From a virus: a DNA stretch of 23,134 nt. Positions 8,117 through 16,119 of this stretch are shown one piece after another. The DNA is taken from IMG/VR virus record IMGVR_UViG_3300010354_000690, positions 1 to 23,134 of that record. The stretch is one strand, 5' to 3'. Each line of letters starts with the position of its first letter. Position 1 is the stretch's first letter. The notes below the pieces were generated by a model. That model was not told the DNA's origin, did not search any database, and saw only the letters and a list, made by a program, of their open reading frames with translations. Made by a program: the position numbers and the translations under genes.

Positions 8117-11100
8117 TGCCTATCGAGTACGTCACCGATCCCCGCACCGGGAAAGTTGCTGCCAAGGGCTCGCTGGGCTTTGGCCAGCCTGTTGTCCCCG
8201 AGCGTCCCCCGGCCCCTCGCGCCAAGCCCAAGCCGAAACCCAAGCCCAAGGCCAACAACTTCTGGGGCGTCGGGCCCGGCGGCTTCTCACTGAGCAAGCT
8301 CGGCAACGACCTCCGCTACGAGCTCAACCAGCTGGCGACAGACCCGCTGCGCAGCGTTGAGCGGGCGGCGAGCACGACCATGCGCAGCACGCCGGCTGGC
8401 ATCGCCTTCAGGCAGGGCAGCCTTGGCGCCACGGCGGCGACCGCCAATGCCGTTCGCGCTGGCATCGAATGGAAGCAGCGGGCCGGCGGCCGAAAGCAGA
8501 CCGACTACAGCACCAGCCCTACCGGCCGCGCCGTCGACCGGGTTGTCGATCACGTCTACCGCTCGGCAGGGGTAACGCCTCCATCGCAGATGACGCCCGA
8601 GGAGAAGGGCGTCGATGACCTGCGCAGCGCACTGACCCTTGGCGTGGCTGGCGGCGTTGGCGTTGGCGTTGGGCTGAAAGCCCTGAGTGGCGTCCGCTTT
8701 GTTGGCCCTGCCGCACAGACGCTGGCCAATGCGATGAACCCGGCCCTGGCGAAGTCCTGGCAGGGCGCAGTATCGCGCCTGGCGTTTGACGCCGCCGTTG
8801 GCGAGGCCGTCACCACTCCGCTGGATTACACCGCCACCGGCGGCAGCGCCGTGAGCCTGGTTGATGCCGTTCTCGGCACCAAGCTCGACCCGGTCAAGCC
8901 GGGCATGGCCTTCCCTGATGCGGCCGCAGCCTCATTCATCCCCAACGTCGCGTTCGGCGTCGGCCTAGGCGGCGCCTTCGTGGGCATCAACCGGGCGCGG
9001 AAAGCTCGCAGCGTGGTGCAGCAGACCGTTGAGCAGCCCCGGGCGGAGCTCGAGGGGGCTGGCCTGGTCCAGAGCGACCCCGATACCGGTGCCACGGCGT
9101 TCACCCCAGAGGCCGCGCAGGGCCAAAGCCTGCGCGAGGCCAATGCCGCCCTGGAGGAGAAGTACGGCATCAGCGCGCCGGAGCCTGCAGCAGCGCCGGA
9201 GCCTGCCATCCCTAGCCAGGCGATGGAGCCCGGCGGCGCCGTCATGGAAGGCGATCTGCCCACGGCAGACCCCGGCCTTGATCCATGGGCCATCGACTAC
9301 GACCCCGAGCTACCGGAGGCCGATGTCGCCTTCAGTCAGATCAAGAACGCCTCCGATGCTGAACTGCTCGACGCCGTCCGCAGTGGCGGCTCAGTCCTGG
9401 AGGAGCTGGACCAGCGCATGGCCAGCCGCCAGCCGCTTGAGCCCGACCCCGCGCTGAGCACTGAGCTGAATACGGCGCCCAGCGACAGCCTGGCTGATCC
9501 GATCACGCCGTTCGCGCAGCAATGGCAGCAGCTGGGCAAGCGTGAACCGCAGCAACTGCTCAACGTTCTTCACCCAGAGGTGAATCCTGACCTGGCAGCA
9601 AGGGCCCAGGCGCTGACCGGCAAGGAATGGGAGGAGCTCACCCCGGCCGATGCGGTGCAAACGCTGCAGGCAGCAGCGGACGACGGCTCGATCGTCATCC
9701 CCAGCCGCCTGGTGCCCGGCCAGCAAATGATGAAGACGGGCGACCTCAAGATCGACCCGGCCCGCTTCCAGTTCAAGCAAGGCACCGACGCTCGAGGCGT
9801 ACAGCGCGGCTCCTCCCTCGAGGGCGTCGATCGCTGGAACACCGACATGGAGCAGCCGGTCGAGGTGTGGCAAGACCCGGCCGACGGCGAGTTCTATGTG
9901 GTGAACGGCCACAACCGCTTCGCCCTGGCCCAGGCGAAGAACATCCCGACCCTGCCGATCAAGGAGATCTTTGCTGAGTCGCCGGAGCAGGCGAAAACAG
10001 TCGGCGCGCTGAGCAATATCGCCACTGGCGGCGGCCGACCAATCGACGCGGCTTGGTTCATCAAAGGCGCCGGCATCACTGAGCCCGGCCAGCTGGAGTC
10101 GCTTGGCGTGCCCCTGGCCCCCGACTCCGGCAACGGCCTTTCGGGCTTTCAGCTCAGCCGCCTGCCGGAGGACATCCTGCGCGCGGTCGAGAGCGGCCAG
10201 ATCAAGGAACGCCAAGGCCGGCTGATTGGCGGCAGCGGGGCTGATGAAGCCTCGATGCGCGGCGCCTACCGCTACCTGGTCGAGAACCCCGGCACCACCG
10301 AGGGGCGCCTGAAAGGGATGCTCGAACTGAGCAAGCAGATGACCGGCGAGGCCCAGGCGACTGGCCGCGTTGATCAGCCCGACATGCTCAAGGGAACCGA
10401 CTGGGACCAGACCTTCAACAAGCAGATGGTGGCGGTCGCCGACCTGGCGGATGAGGTGGCGACCCTGCTGAAGCGGGAGAAGCGCCTGTTCTCCATGGCG
10501 GACGCCAACTCGGCGGCGCTGGAGGCCAAGGGCAGCCGGATCGATAAGGCCAGCGCGCAGCAGGTGGCCGAGGCCAACGCCCGCGCCATCGACTACTTCC
10601 AGCGCACCTGGATGGAGACCGGCCCGATCCGCGATCTGCTCAACGAGGGCGGCAACCGCGTCGCAGCCGGCGAGAACAAGGGCGCGATCGCTAAGCAAAT
10701 CAAGAACCGCTTGGTGGGTCAGCTCGCTGATCTGATGGGCGAGCAGGCCATCACCCGGGCCGACGTGGTCCAGGAAGATCTGCTGGCCCAGGCGCCGCAG
10801 AAGCTCGATGAGCTGCTGCCCGATGACCGCCAGGCGATGGAGATGCTGGCCATTCAGCGCGCCATCCAGAACGGCGAGGTGCGGCCGCCTGAAACGCCGA
10901 TCCCCGATCTGCCGATGGATTCGGGTGTCGACCTGATGAAGGTCCAGCGCGATCTGGCCGAGAACACCATCACCGACGACGTGGTGCAGGCCATGGCGGA
11001 CGAGCTGGAGCTCCGCGATGCCTACCGCCAGCTGGACGACGCCGTCGCCCAAGAGGCGGAGAAGGCCGCGCGCGACGCCGAGGGCTACGACCTCAAGACC

Positions 11101-12696
11101 TTCGATGAGAAGAAGGCCGCGGGGGTGGTGAGCGACTTCCAGGAACCGCCAGCATTGCCAACGCCTCCGCCAATCGAAATCCCAACTGGAGCCAGCCGCA
11201 AGATCACAGCCCGGACTGACGAAAGCCGGATCGAGGTTGCTGCACAAAGCCTTCAGAACTGGGCCGGCAGCGTCCTGGGCGAGCCGATGTCGCTGGATCA
11301 GGCCATCGCCTTTGTGCGGGGCAAGGGCGAGATCCTCGACCCGGACAAGATCCCTGGCCTGGACATGGACGCCGCCCGGGCCGACAAGACGAAGGGCGTG
11401 CGTGACACGCCTGCCACGGAGGCCGTTGCCCAGGCCTACCGCCAGTTCTATGGCGTCAAGTCGCCGGGGCTACGCGCCATGCAGGCAAGCGGCGCCATCC
11501 CCCCGGGCAGCGGCATCCCCAGCCGCCTGGTCGACGAGTGGCTATTTGAGAAGCCGGATGGCTGGGCCGCATCTGCAGCGCAGCAGTTGATGGCAACCAA
11601 GAAGCCCAAAGACTTCACCAAGCGCGAGGCGTTCCTGGTGGATTTTGCGGCCGAGGTTCGGGACTTTGGCGGCGAGCGGCGCTTCCGCGATGCTTGGCTG
11701 AACAGGCTGGAGGGTGACGCCAACAGTTCCGCCGCAAAAGCGGAAGAGGGCGAGCTGGATGGCTGGCTGGTGACTTATAGCGAGAGGTCTGCGCAATCCC
11801 TAGCCCGCGACGCGACGGCTGAGCTCATGGCCGCCATGCGCGAAGGGATCCGCGTCTCCGGCATCAAGCCAGAGCGCATGAAGGTGCTCGATCAAATCCT
11901 CATCGCGCGCGAGTTCGGGGTCGACGAGGCCTATCAGGCGGCAAAAGCATGGAATCCAGCCGCGGCCAGGCTGATCGAACAGCGCCCCTTCACAGATGCC
12001 GCCCAGTACTTGGACAGCCGGACCGCCGGACTCCGAGTTCCCGTCCAGTATCCAGGACCTCTTCAAGACTCAATTCTTCTTTCGTTGGAGCTACAGCTCT
12101 CAAAATCTTTCGGGAAAGGCCGGGCAGCCTCAGGGCGGCGCGGACGATCCATGGTCGGGGACGCGTACCACGAGGCGTTTCACCGGCTGCAGGAGTTCCT
12201 GTTCCCGACTGAAAAGGCTGCATTGAAGACCCCAGAGGCGAAAGAGGAAATGGTCGCCCTGATCAAAAAGGGAGGCGGCGTCTACCAGCCTGACATGGAC
12301 ATCGACGAGATCCAGGCCGAGGCTTTTGCCGTGTGGGCCTTGCGCAGATATGAGGCGCGGACGAAGGGATCAGCTGTTCAGGCGGTTTTCTCCGCTATCG
12401 GGGAGCTGGTGAACAACGTCGGCGCCGTTGTGCGCGCCATCAGGAAGAAGTCGCCAACCGTTGTTGACGTTTTCGAGGACGCGTGGAGCGGAGCGGTCGG
12501 CGATCGCTCCGACAAGGTTCTTCAGAAACTGGGCAACCCCGACCTGCTTCGCATTGCAGGCGAGGTTGACGCGCAACTTGCCAGGGCTCGCCCTGACATT
12601 GCTCAAAGAGTTCGGGCCGAGGTCGACCGCAGGTATGCGCAAGTCGAAGCCGACCTGGATGATTGGAACAATCGCAACCGCGAAGGAGGCTGCTGA
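8116..12696 (+). CDS. Giant ejection/virion protein with DdrB-like ParB-fold domain and C-terminal zincin motif (polyvalent type)
   Basis: Protein of 1526 residues at the position of the T7 gp16 region. An N-terminal basic tract (AKPKPKPKPKAN, about 36-47) is followed by glycine-rich hydrophobic segments near 176-195 and 275-295, then an Ala/Pro/Glu linker (about 355-375). Around 536-720 a ParB/DdrB-like domain is visible: MKTGDLKIDPARFQFK, then VVNGHNRFALAQAKNIPTLP with N597-G-H-N-R601, followed by a helical part (SGFQLSRLPEDILRAVESGQ). The C-terminal domain contains H1352-E-A-F-H1356 with a possible third ligand in DEIQAEAF (E1398 or E1402), the arrangement of zincin metallopeptidases. DdrB-like ParB and zincin domains are known from the polyvalent proteins of phages and plasmids; phage P1 DdrB is virion-packaged. 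Role in ejection is inferred from position. No N-terminal lytic transglycosylase is seen. ATG 8116 has GGAGGT 8 nt upstream and shares its A with the previous stop. Confidence 0.75.
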   Translation: MPIEYVTDPRTGKVAAKGSLGFGQPVVPERPPAPRAKPKPKPKPKANNFWGVGPGGFSLSKLGNDLRYELNQLATDPLRSVERAASTTMRSTPAGIAFRQGSLGATAATANAVRAGIEWKQRAGGRKQTDYSTSPTGRAVDRVVDHVYRSAGVTPPSQMTPEEKGVDDLRSALTLGVAGGVGVGVGLKALSGVRFVGPAAQTLANAMNPALAKSWQGAVSRLAFDAAVGEAVTTPLDYTATGGSAVSLVDAVLGTKLDPVKPGMAFPDAAAASFIPNVAFGVGLGGAFVGINRARKARSVVQQTVEQPRAELEGAGLVQSDPDTGATAFTPEAAQGQSLREANAALEEKYGISAPEPAAAPEPAIPSQAMEPGGAVMEGDLPTADPGLDPWAIDYDPELPEADVAFSQIKNASDAELLDAVRSGGSVLEELDQRMASRQPLEPDPALSTELNTAPSDSLADPITPFAQQWQQLGKREPQQLLNVLHPEVNPDLAARAQALTGKEWEELTPADAVQTLQAAADDGSIVIPSRLVPGQQMMKTGDLKIDPARFQFKQGTDARGVQRGSSLEGVDRWNTDMEQPVEVWQDPADGEFYVVNGHNRFALAQAKNIPTLPIKEIFAESPEQAKTVGALSNIATGGGRPIDAAWFIKGAGITEPGQLESLGVPLAPDSGNGLSGFQLSRLPEDILRAVESGQIKERQGRLIGGSGADEASMRGAYRYLVENPGTTEGRLKGMLELSKQMTGEAQATGRVDQPDMLKGTDWDQTFNKQMVAVADLADEVATLLKREKRLFSMADANSAALEAKGSRIDKASAQQVAEANARAIDYFQRTWMETGPIRDLLNEGGNRVAAGENKGAIAKQIKNRLVGQLADLMGEQAITRADVVQEDLLAQAPQKLDELLPDDRQAMEMLAIQRAIQNGEVRPPETPIPDLPMDSGVDLMKVQRDLAENTITDDVVQAMADELELRDAYRQLDDAVAQEAEKAARDAEGYDLKTFDEKKAAGVVSDFQEPPALPTPPPIEIPTGASRKITARTDESRIEVAAQSLQNWAGSVLGEPMSLDQAIAFVRGKGEILDPDKIPGLDMDAARADKTKGVRDTPATEAVAQAYRQFYGVKSPGLRAMQASGAIPPGSGIPSRLVDEWLFEKPDGWAASAAQQLMATKKPKDFTKREAFLVDFAAEVRDFGGERRFRDAWLNRLEGDANSSAAKAEEGELDGWLVTYSERSAQSLARDATAELMAAMREGIRVSGIKPERMKVLDQILIAREFGVDEAYQAAKAWNPAAARLIEQRPFTDAAQYLDSRTAGLRVPVQYPGPLQDSILLSLELQLSKSFGKGRAASGRRGRSMVGDAYHEAFHRLQEFLFPTEKAALKTPEAKEEMVALIKKGGGVYQPDMDIDEIQAEAFAVWALRRYEARTKGSAVQAVFSAIGELVNNVGAVVRAIRKKSPTVVDVFEDAWSGAVGDRSDKVLQKLGNPDLLRIAGEVDAQLARARPDIAQRVRAEVDRRYAQVEADLDDWNNRNREGGC

Positions 12697-15600
12697 TGTC
12701 TAGCTGCGAAGAGCTCTACCAAGAGAGACAGCAACTGCTCGCCGAAAAACGAGCACTTGAAGACGCCGGCAACCGCCTTCGCCTGCGGGCCTCACAAGCG
12801 CCTACGCCCGATGGCGGCGATTATCTGGATGGCGTCCCCCAGAATCGGCTTGACGAAGAACTGCGCCGCCAAACAGAACTGCTCGACAACGACCAGTTCA
12901 ACGCCTACATCGAGCGGGCGCTGGAGACAACGCCCCGCGTCGACATCGGTGGCGACCAGCCGATCAACTTCAAGCAGCTGCTGGCCAATTACGACATCGA
13001 GACCGCTGAGGACTACGCCAAGCTCGCCCAGCTGCTGACCATCTCCAACCGGCGCCTGAACCCCCAGGACTACGCCTTCATCACCGAGCAGCTCGGCCAG
13101 GAGCGCATCGCTCAGCTGGTGGTCAGCAGCTACCGGGATCTCAACCTGGACGTGAACAACGTCATGGCCCTGATGGCCAATGACGCCGCAGCGTTCAACG
13201 CCATCCCCGAGCGGATGATCCGCCTGCGTGTGGCCAAGGAGGGCTACCGCGACGCCTACCTCGACAAACTCGATGAGATCAGCGCCGCCATCCGTGCGGG
13301 CGACGTTCCGGCCGACCTGAAGGGTTCAGCGTTCAAGGCCTGGAAGCTGGCCCTGGTCTCCGAGCGCCATTACAGCCTCGCCGGCCGCCGCACTGGCCAG
13401 GCCCTCTACGCCCGCCGCGGCGCAGTGGACAGCCCTGGCGCCATGGACACCGAGCTAGCGGATCAGCTGGCCGACGGCCGCCTGTTTGAGCCCGATGCAC
13501 CGGAAGTCCAAGGCGCGCTGACGATGACGCCAGAGGAGCTGATGCGCGACGACCACTTCGCCCGGGTGGTCGATGCCGTCGATGACGCCAAGGTCAATCC
13601 AGAGCGTGCGGCCGAAACCATCGAGCAGCTCAAGCTCATCACCCAGCTCGATGGCGTCGACCCCAAGAGCCGTCTGGGCGACAAGCAGTGGTTCAACCTG
13701 CTGATGAAGCGCGGCAATGCGCTGGCCAAAGACAGCCAGCTGCTGAACGCGATGACCCAGTTCAAGACGAACGCGGGCAGCAACATCGGCATGTTCTTCC
13801 TGGGCCCCTACCGCCAGGCTTACGAGAACATCGGGCTCCTGACGCCGGCCGGCACCAAGCTCACCCGCGAGCAGTGGGATGCGACCAAGGAAGGCTTTGG
13901 CGTCGCCTGGAACAGCGTCAAGTTCGGCCTGGACATGACGCGGGCATCCGCGCGCGAGCTGTTCACCAGTGCCTTCAAAGAGGGCGTCGCCCCATTCGGC
14001 GGCAACGCCGACACCTACGGCCGGCAGATCTCGGCCAACCAGCAGCTCAAGGCCGAGCTGCAGCAGATGCTCGACATGCCGTTCCGCACGGGCCGCGATT
14101 CCGGCATCTGGTCAATCCCCGAGAACGCCGGCGTCTTCCGCAACAAGATGCACGCTGCCTGGCGGCTGTGGGCGGAGAGCATGGGCGCCAAGGTGCTCAC
14201 GCCCGGCTTCCGCATGATGGCCGGCGTCGACAACACGGCTGGCTACTTCTTCCACCTGTTCAAGATCAAGAACGATCTGGAGATCAGGGCCAGACGCGAC
14301 GGCGCCCAGCTCGGCCTGTTCGATCAACGCAGCCGCGATGAGTGGGTGCAGTCCGAGCTGGAGAAGGCCTTCTATCAGCTGGGGCCGACTGAAGAGAACA
14401 TCAAGAGCTTCCGCCGCGAGAACGGACTGGGGGCTGACGTGACGGACCAAGAGATCGCCGAGCGCATCCTTAACGAGAAGGTCGGCAATACCTACGGCTA
14501 CCCCACGCTCGATACACCTGACTCCCTGGCTGCCGAAGGGTTCTCGCAAGAGATGCGGATGCAGAACCGCCCTGAGGAGGGGACGATCACCGGCAGCGTT
14601 TTCAACGCCATGCAGGCCCTCCGAAAGCACTGGTTCTTCGATCTGGCCTTCCCCTATGTGCAGTCGCCCTTCATGGGCACACTGCTCGACTTCCGCCTTG
14701 CCAGCGACTGGCTGACCGTTCCGGTGCAGGCCGCCTTTGGCAAGAACGCAACGCCAGAGCAGGCGGCCAGAGCGAAGGCCGCATGGGCGGTCTCAGCTCA
14801 ACTGCTTGGCCTGTTCGCCACCCTGGACGCCATGGGTCTGATCATCGGCAACGGCCCGATCGACCTGCGCGAGCGGGAGGAATGGCGGATCGGGCTGCAG
14901 GCTCAGGGCAAGGCGCCAAACACCATCGCCGGCATCCCCTTCCTAGGTGGCATCCCCGTGCTGAACACCTTGTTCCTGTGGAAGGACATCAAGGAGACGT
15001 TCGTGACCGGGGCGTACTCCAAGTACGACCAATACAACGCCCTGGGCGGCGTGATGCAGGTGCTCACCGGCCACCTCATGCGCCAGACCGCCCTGGGTCA
15101 GGTGAATCAGCTGATGGAGCTGTTCCTCGAGCCCAACCGCTCACCGGCCCGACTCCTTGGCTACCTCGGCAGCGGCCAGATCCCGAACATCGGCCTGATC
15201 CGCGACGCCGAGCGCTTCAGCGGGATGCAAAGCCGCAACCTGTTCGCCAGCACCGCACCGAGCGCATCGCAGAACTTCCAGGGCGCTGATGACAGCCCGC
15301 TCGAAAAGATCGAGCGCCAGTTGCGCGAGCTTGCCTACGGCACCCTTGGCCTCACTGGGCTGATCGGTGGCGCCTACAAGGAGCGCGATTGGCTGGGCAG
15401 CAAGATCAAGCTCGCCTGGGGGCAGCAGCTGGCCGACGCTTTGAAGGACCGCTTCTTCCCGCAGGTGTGGCCCGAGGCCGATGAGAAGCTCTATGCCGAG
15501 CTCGACGCCCAGAACCAGCTCAACCCGCCCAGCGCGTTGATGTCAGGCGTCCTCGAGGGCGTTGCCATGAGCGACGACCTGAAGAAGGAGTACAACGACA

Positions 15601-16112
15601 CCTACGCGACGATCCAAGGCGAAATGTCGCCGACCGCGCGGCTCGCCATTGCCGGCAAGGTGCCGTCGGTCAGCTTCCAGCTCGCCTTCCCCGTCGACAC
15701 GCCAACGGGCATCACCATCCCGAACAACAAGACGGTCAGCTTCCCGGTGGTGCAATTCGTGGAGCCACACGTCAAAGGCCGCACCGTCCAGGAGGCGCTG
15801 CGCTCACTGATCAACTCGCCGGTCTACCAGGCGATGCAGGACGACCCCAACACCACCAGCGACCTCAAGGCCCGCGACATGCCGGCCGCTGAACGCCGCC
15901 GCAAAGCGGCCCAGGTGCTGATCAATGCAACCAAGGAGTATTACCACCTGATCACCAGAGATCAGATCAACACCAGCAACACTCCGGCAGCACAGGAATG
16001 GCGTGAACGGCGCGACATCATGCGAACCAACAACCTGGAGCGCAACACGGATGGAGGGCTGCGCGGCTTTGCCGAGGCCCTGAATGGAGCCACAATGACT
16101 ACAACCCCGTAG
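12696..16112 (+). CDS. Large internal virion protein (gp16-type C-terminal half by position)
   Basis: Protein of 1138 residues, TGATG-coupled to the preceding giant gene, with AAGGAGG 6 nt upstream of ATG 12696. The N-terminus is a charged coiled-coil-like helix (EELYQERQQLLAEKRALEDA). A central block, FKTNAGSNIGMFFLGPYRQA followed later by LTPGFRMMAGVDNTAGYFFH, resembles the part of large phage virion proteins where a membrane-active helical region precedes a short conserved Phe/Pro block; LAFPYVQSPFMGTLLDF fills the place of that block (compare PFVRTP). Hydrophobic, glycine-rich stretches occur near 700-720 (LLGLFATLDAMGLIIG), 750-765 and 880-895. This organisation is like the C-terminal half of T7 gp16, which inserts in the inner membrane during DNA ejection. 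No enzymatic motif was found. Function is inferred from order and composition; sequence identity to gp16 is not evident by eye. Confidence 0.68.
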   Translation: MSSCEELYQERQQLLAEKRALEDAGNRLRLRASQAPTPDGGDYLDGVPQNRLDEELRRQTELLDNDQFNAYIERALETTPRVDIGGDQPINFKQLLANYDIETAEDYAKLAQLLTISNRRLNPQDYAFITEQLGQERIAQLVVSSYRDLNLDVNNVMALMANDAAAFNAIPERMIRLRVAKEGYRDAYLDKLDEISAAIRAGDVPADLKGSAFKAWKLALVSERHYSLAGRRTGQALYARRGAVDSPGAMDTELADQLADGRLFEPDAPEVQGALTMTPEELMRDDHFARVVDAVDDAKVNPERAAETIEQLKLITQLDGVDPKSRLGDKQWFNLLMKRGNALAKDSQLLNAMTQFKTNAGSNIGMFFLGPYRQAYENIGLLTPAGTKLTREQWDATKEGFGVAWNSVKFGLDMTRASARELFTSAFKEGVAPFGGNADTYGRQISANQQLKAELQQMLDMPFRTGRDSGIWSIPENAGVFRNKMHAAWRLWAESMGAKVLTPGFRMMAGVDNTAGYFFHLFKIKNDLEIRARRDGAQLGLFDQRSRDEWVQSELEKAFYQLGPTEENIKSFRRENGLGADVTDQEIAERILNEKVGNTYGYPTLDTPDSLAAEGFSQEMRMQNRPEEGTITGSVFNAMQALRKHWFFDLAFPYVQSPFMGTLLDFRLASDWLTVPVQAAFGKNATPEQAARAKAAWAVSAQLLGLFATLDAMGLIIGNGPIDLREREEWRIGLQAQGKAPNTIAGIPFLGGIPVLNTLFLWKDIKETFVTGAYSKYDQYNALGGVMQVLTGHLMRQTALGQVNQLMELFLEPNRSPARLLGYLGSGQIPNIGLIRDAERFSGMQSRNLFASTAPSASQNFQGADDSPLEKIERQLRELAYGTLGLTGLIGGAYKERDWLGSKIKLAWGQQLADALKDRFFPQVWPEADEKLYAELDAQNQLNPPSALMSGVLEGVAMSDDLKKEYNDTYATIQGEMSPTARLAIAGKVPSVSFQLAFPVDTPTGITIPNNKTVSFPVVQFVEPHVKGRTVQEALRSLINSPVYQAMQDDPNTTSDLKARDMPAAERRRKAAQVLINATKEYYHLITRDQINTSNTPAAQEWRERRDIMRTNNLERNTDGGLRGFAEALNGATMTTTP

Positions 16113-16119
16113 TCATGCC

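Noticed and set aside
9391-11247. 618-residue minus-strand frame opposite the giant DdrB-like gene
   Set aside because: Composition is typical of the antisense of GC-rich coding DNA, and it lies fully inside the gene with the ParB-like domain. No independent evidence of expression or family.
12663-12695. Upstream extension of the 1138-residue gene
   Set aside because: The 11 added residues lie inside the previous gene, and the first start with a well-placed AAGGAGG is ATG 12696.
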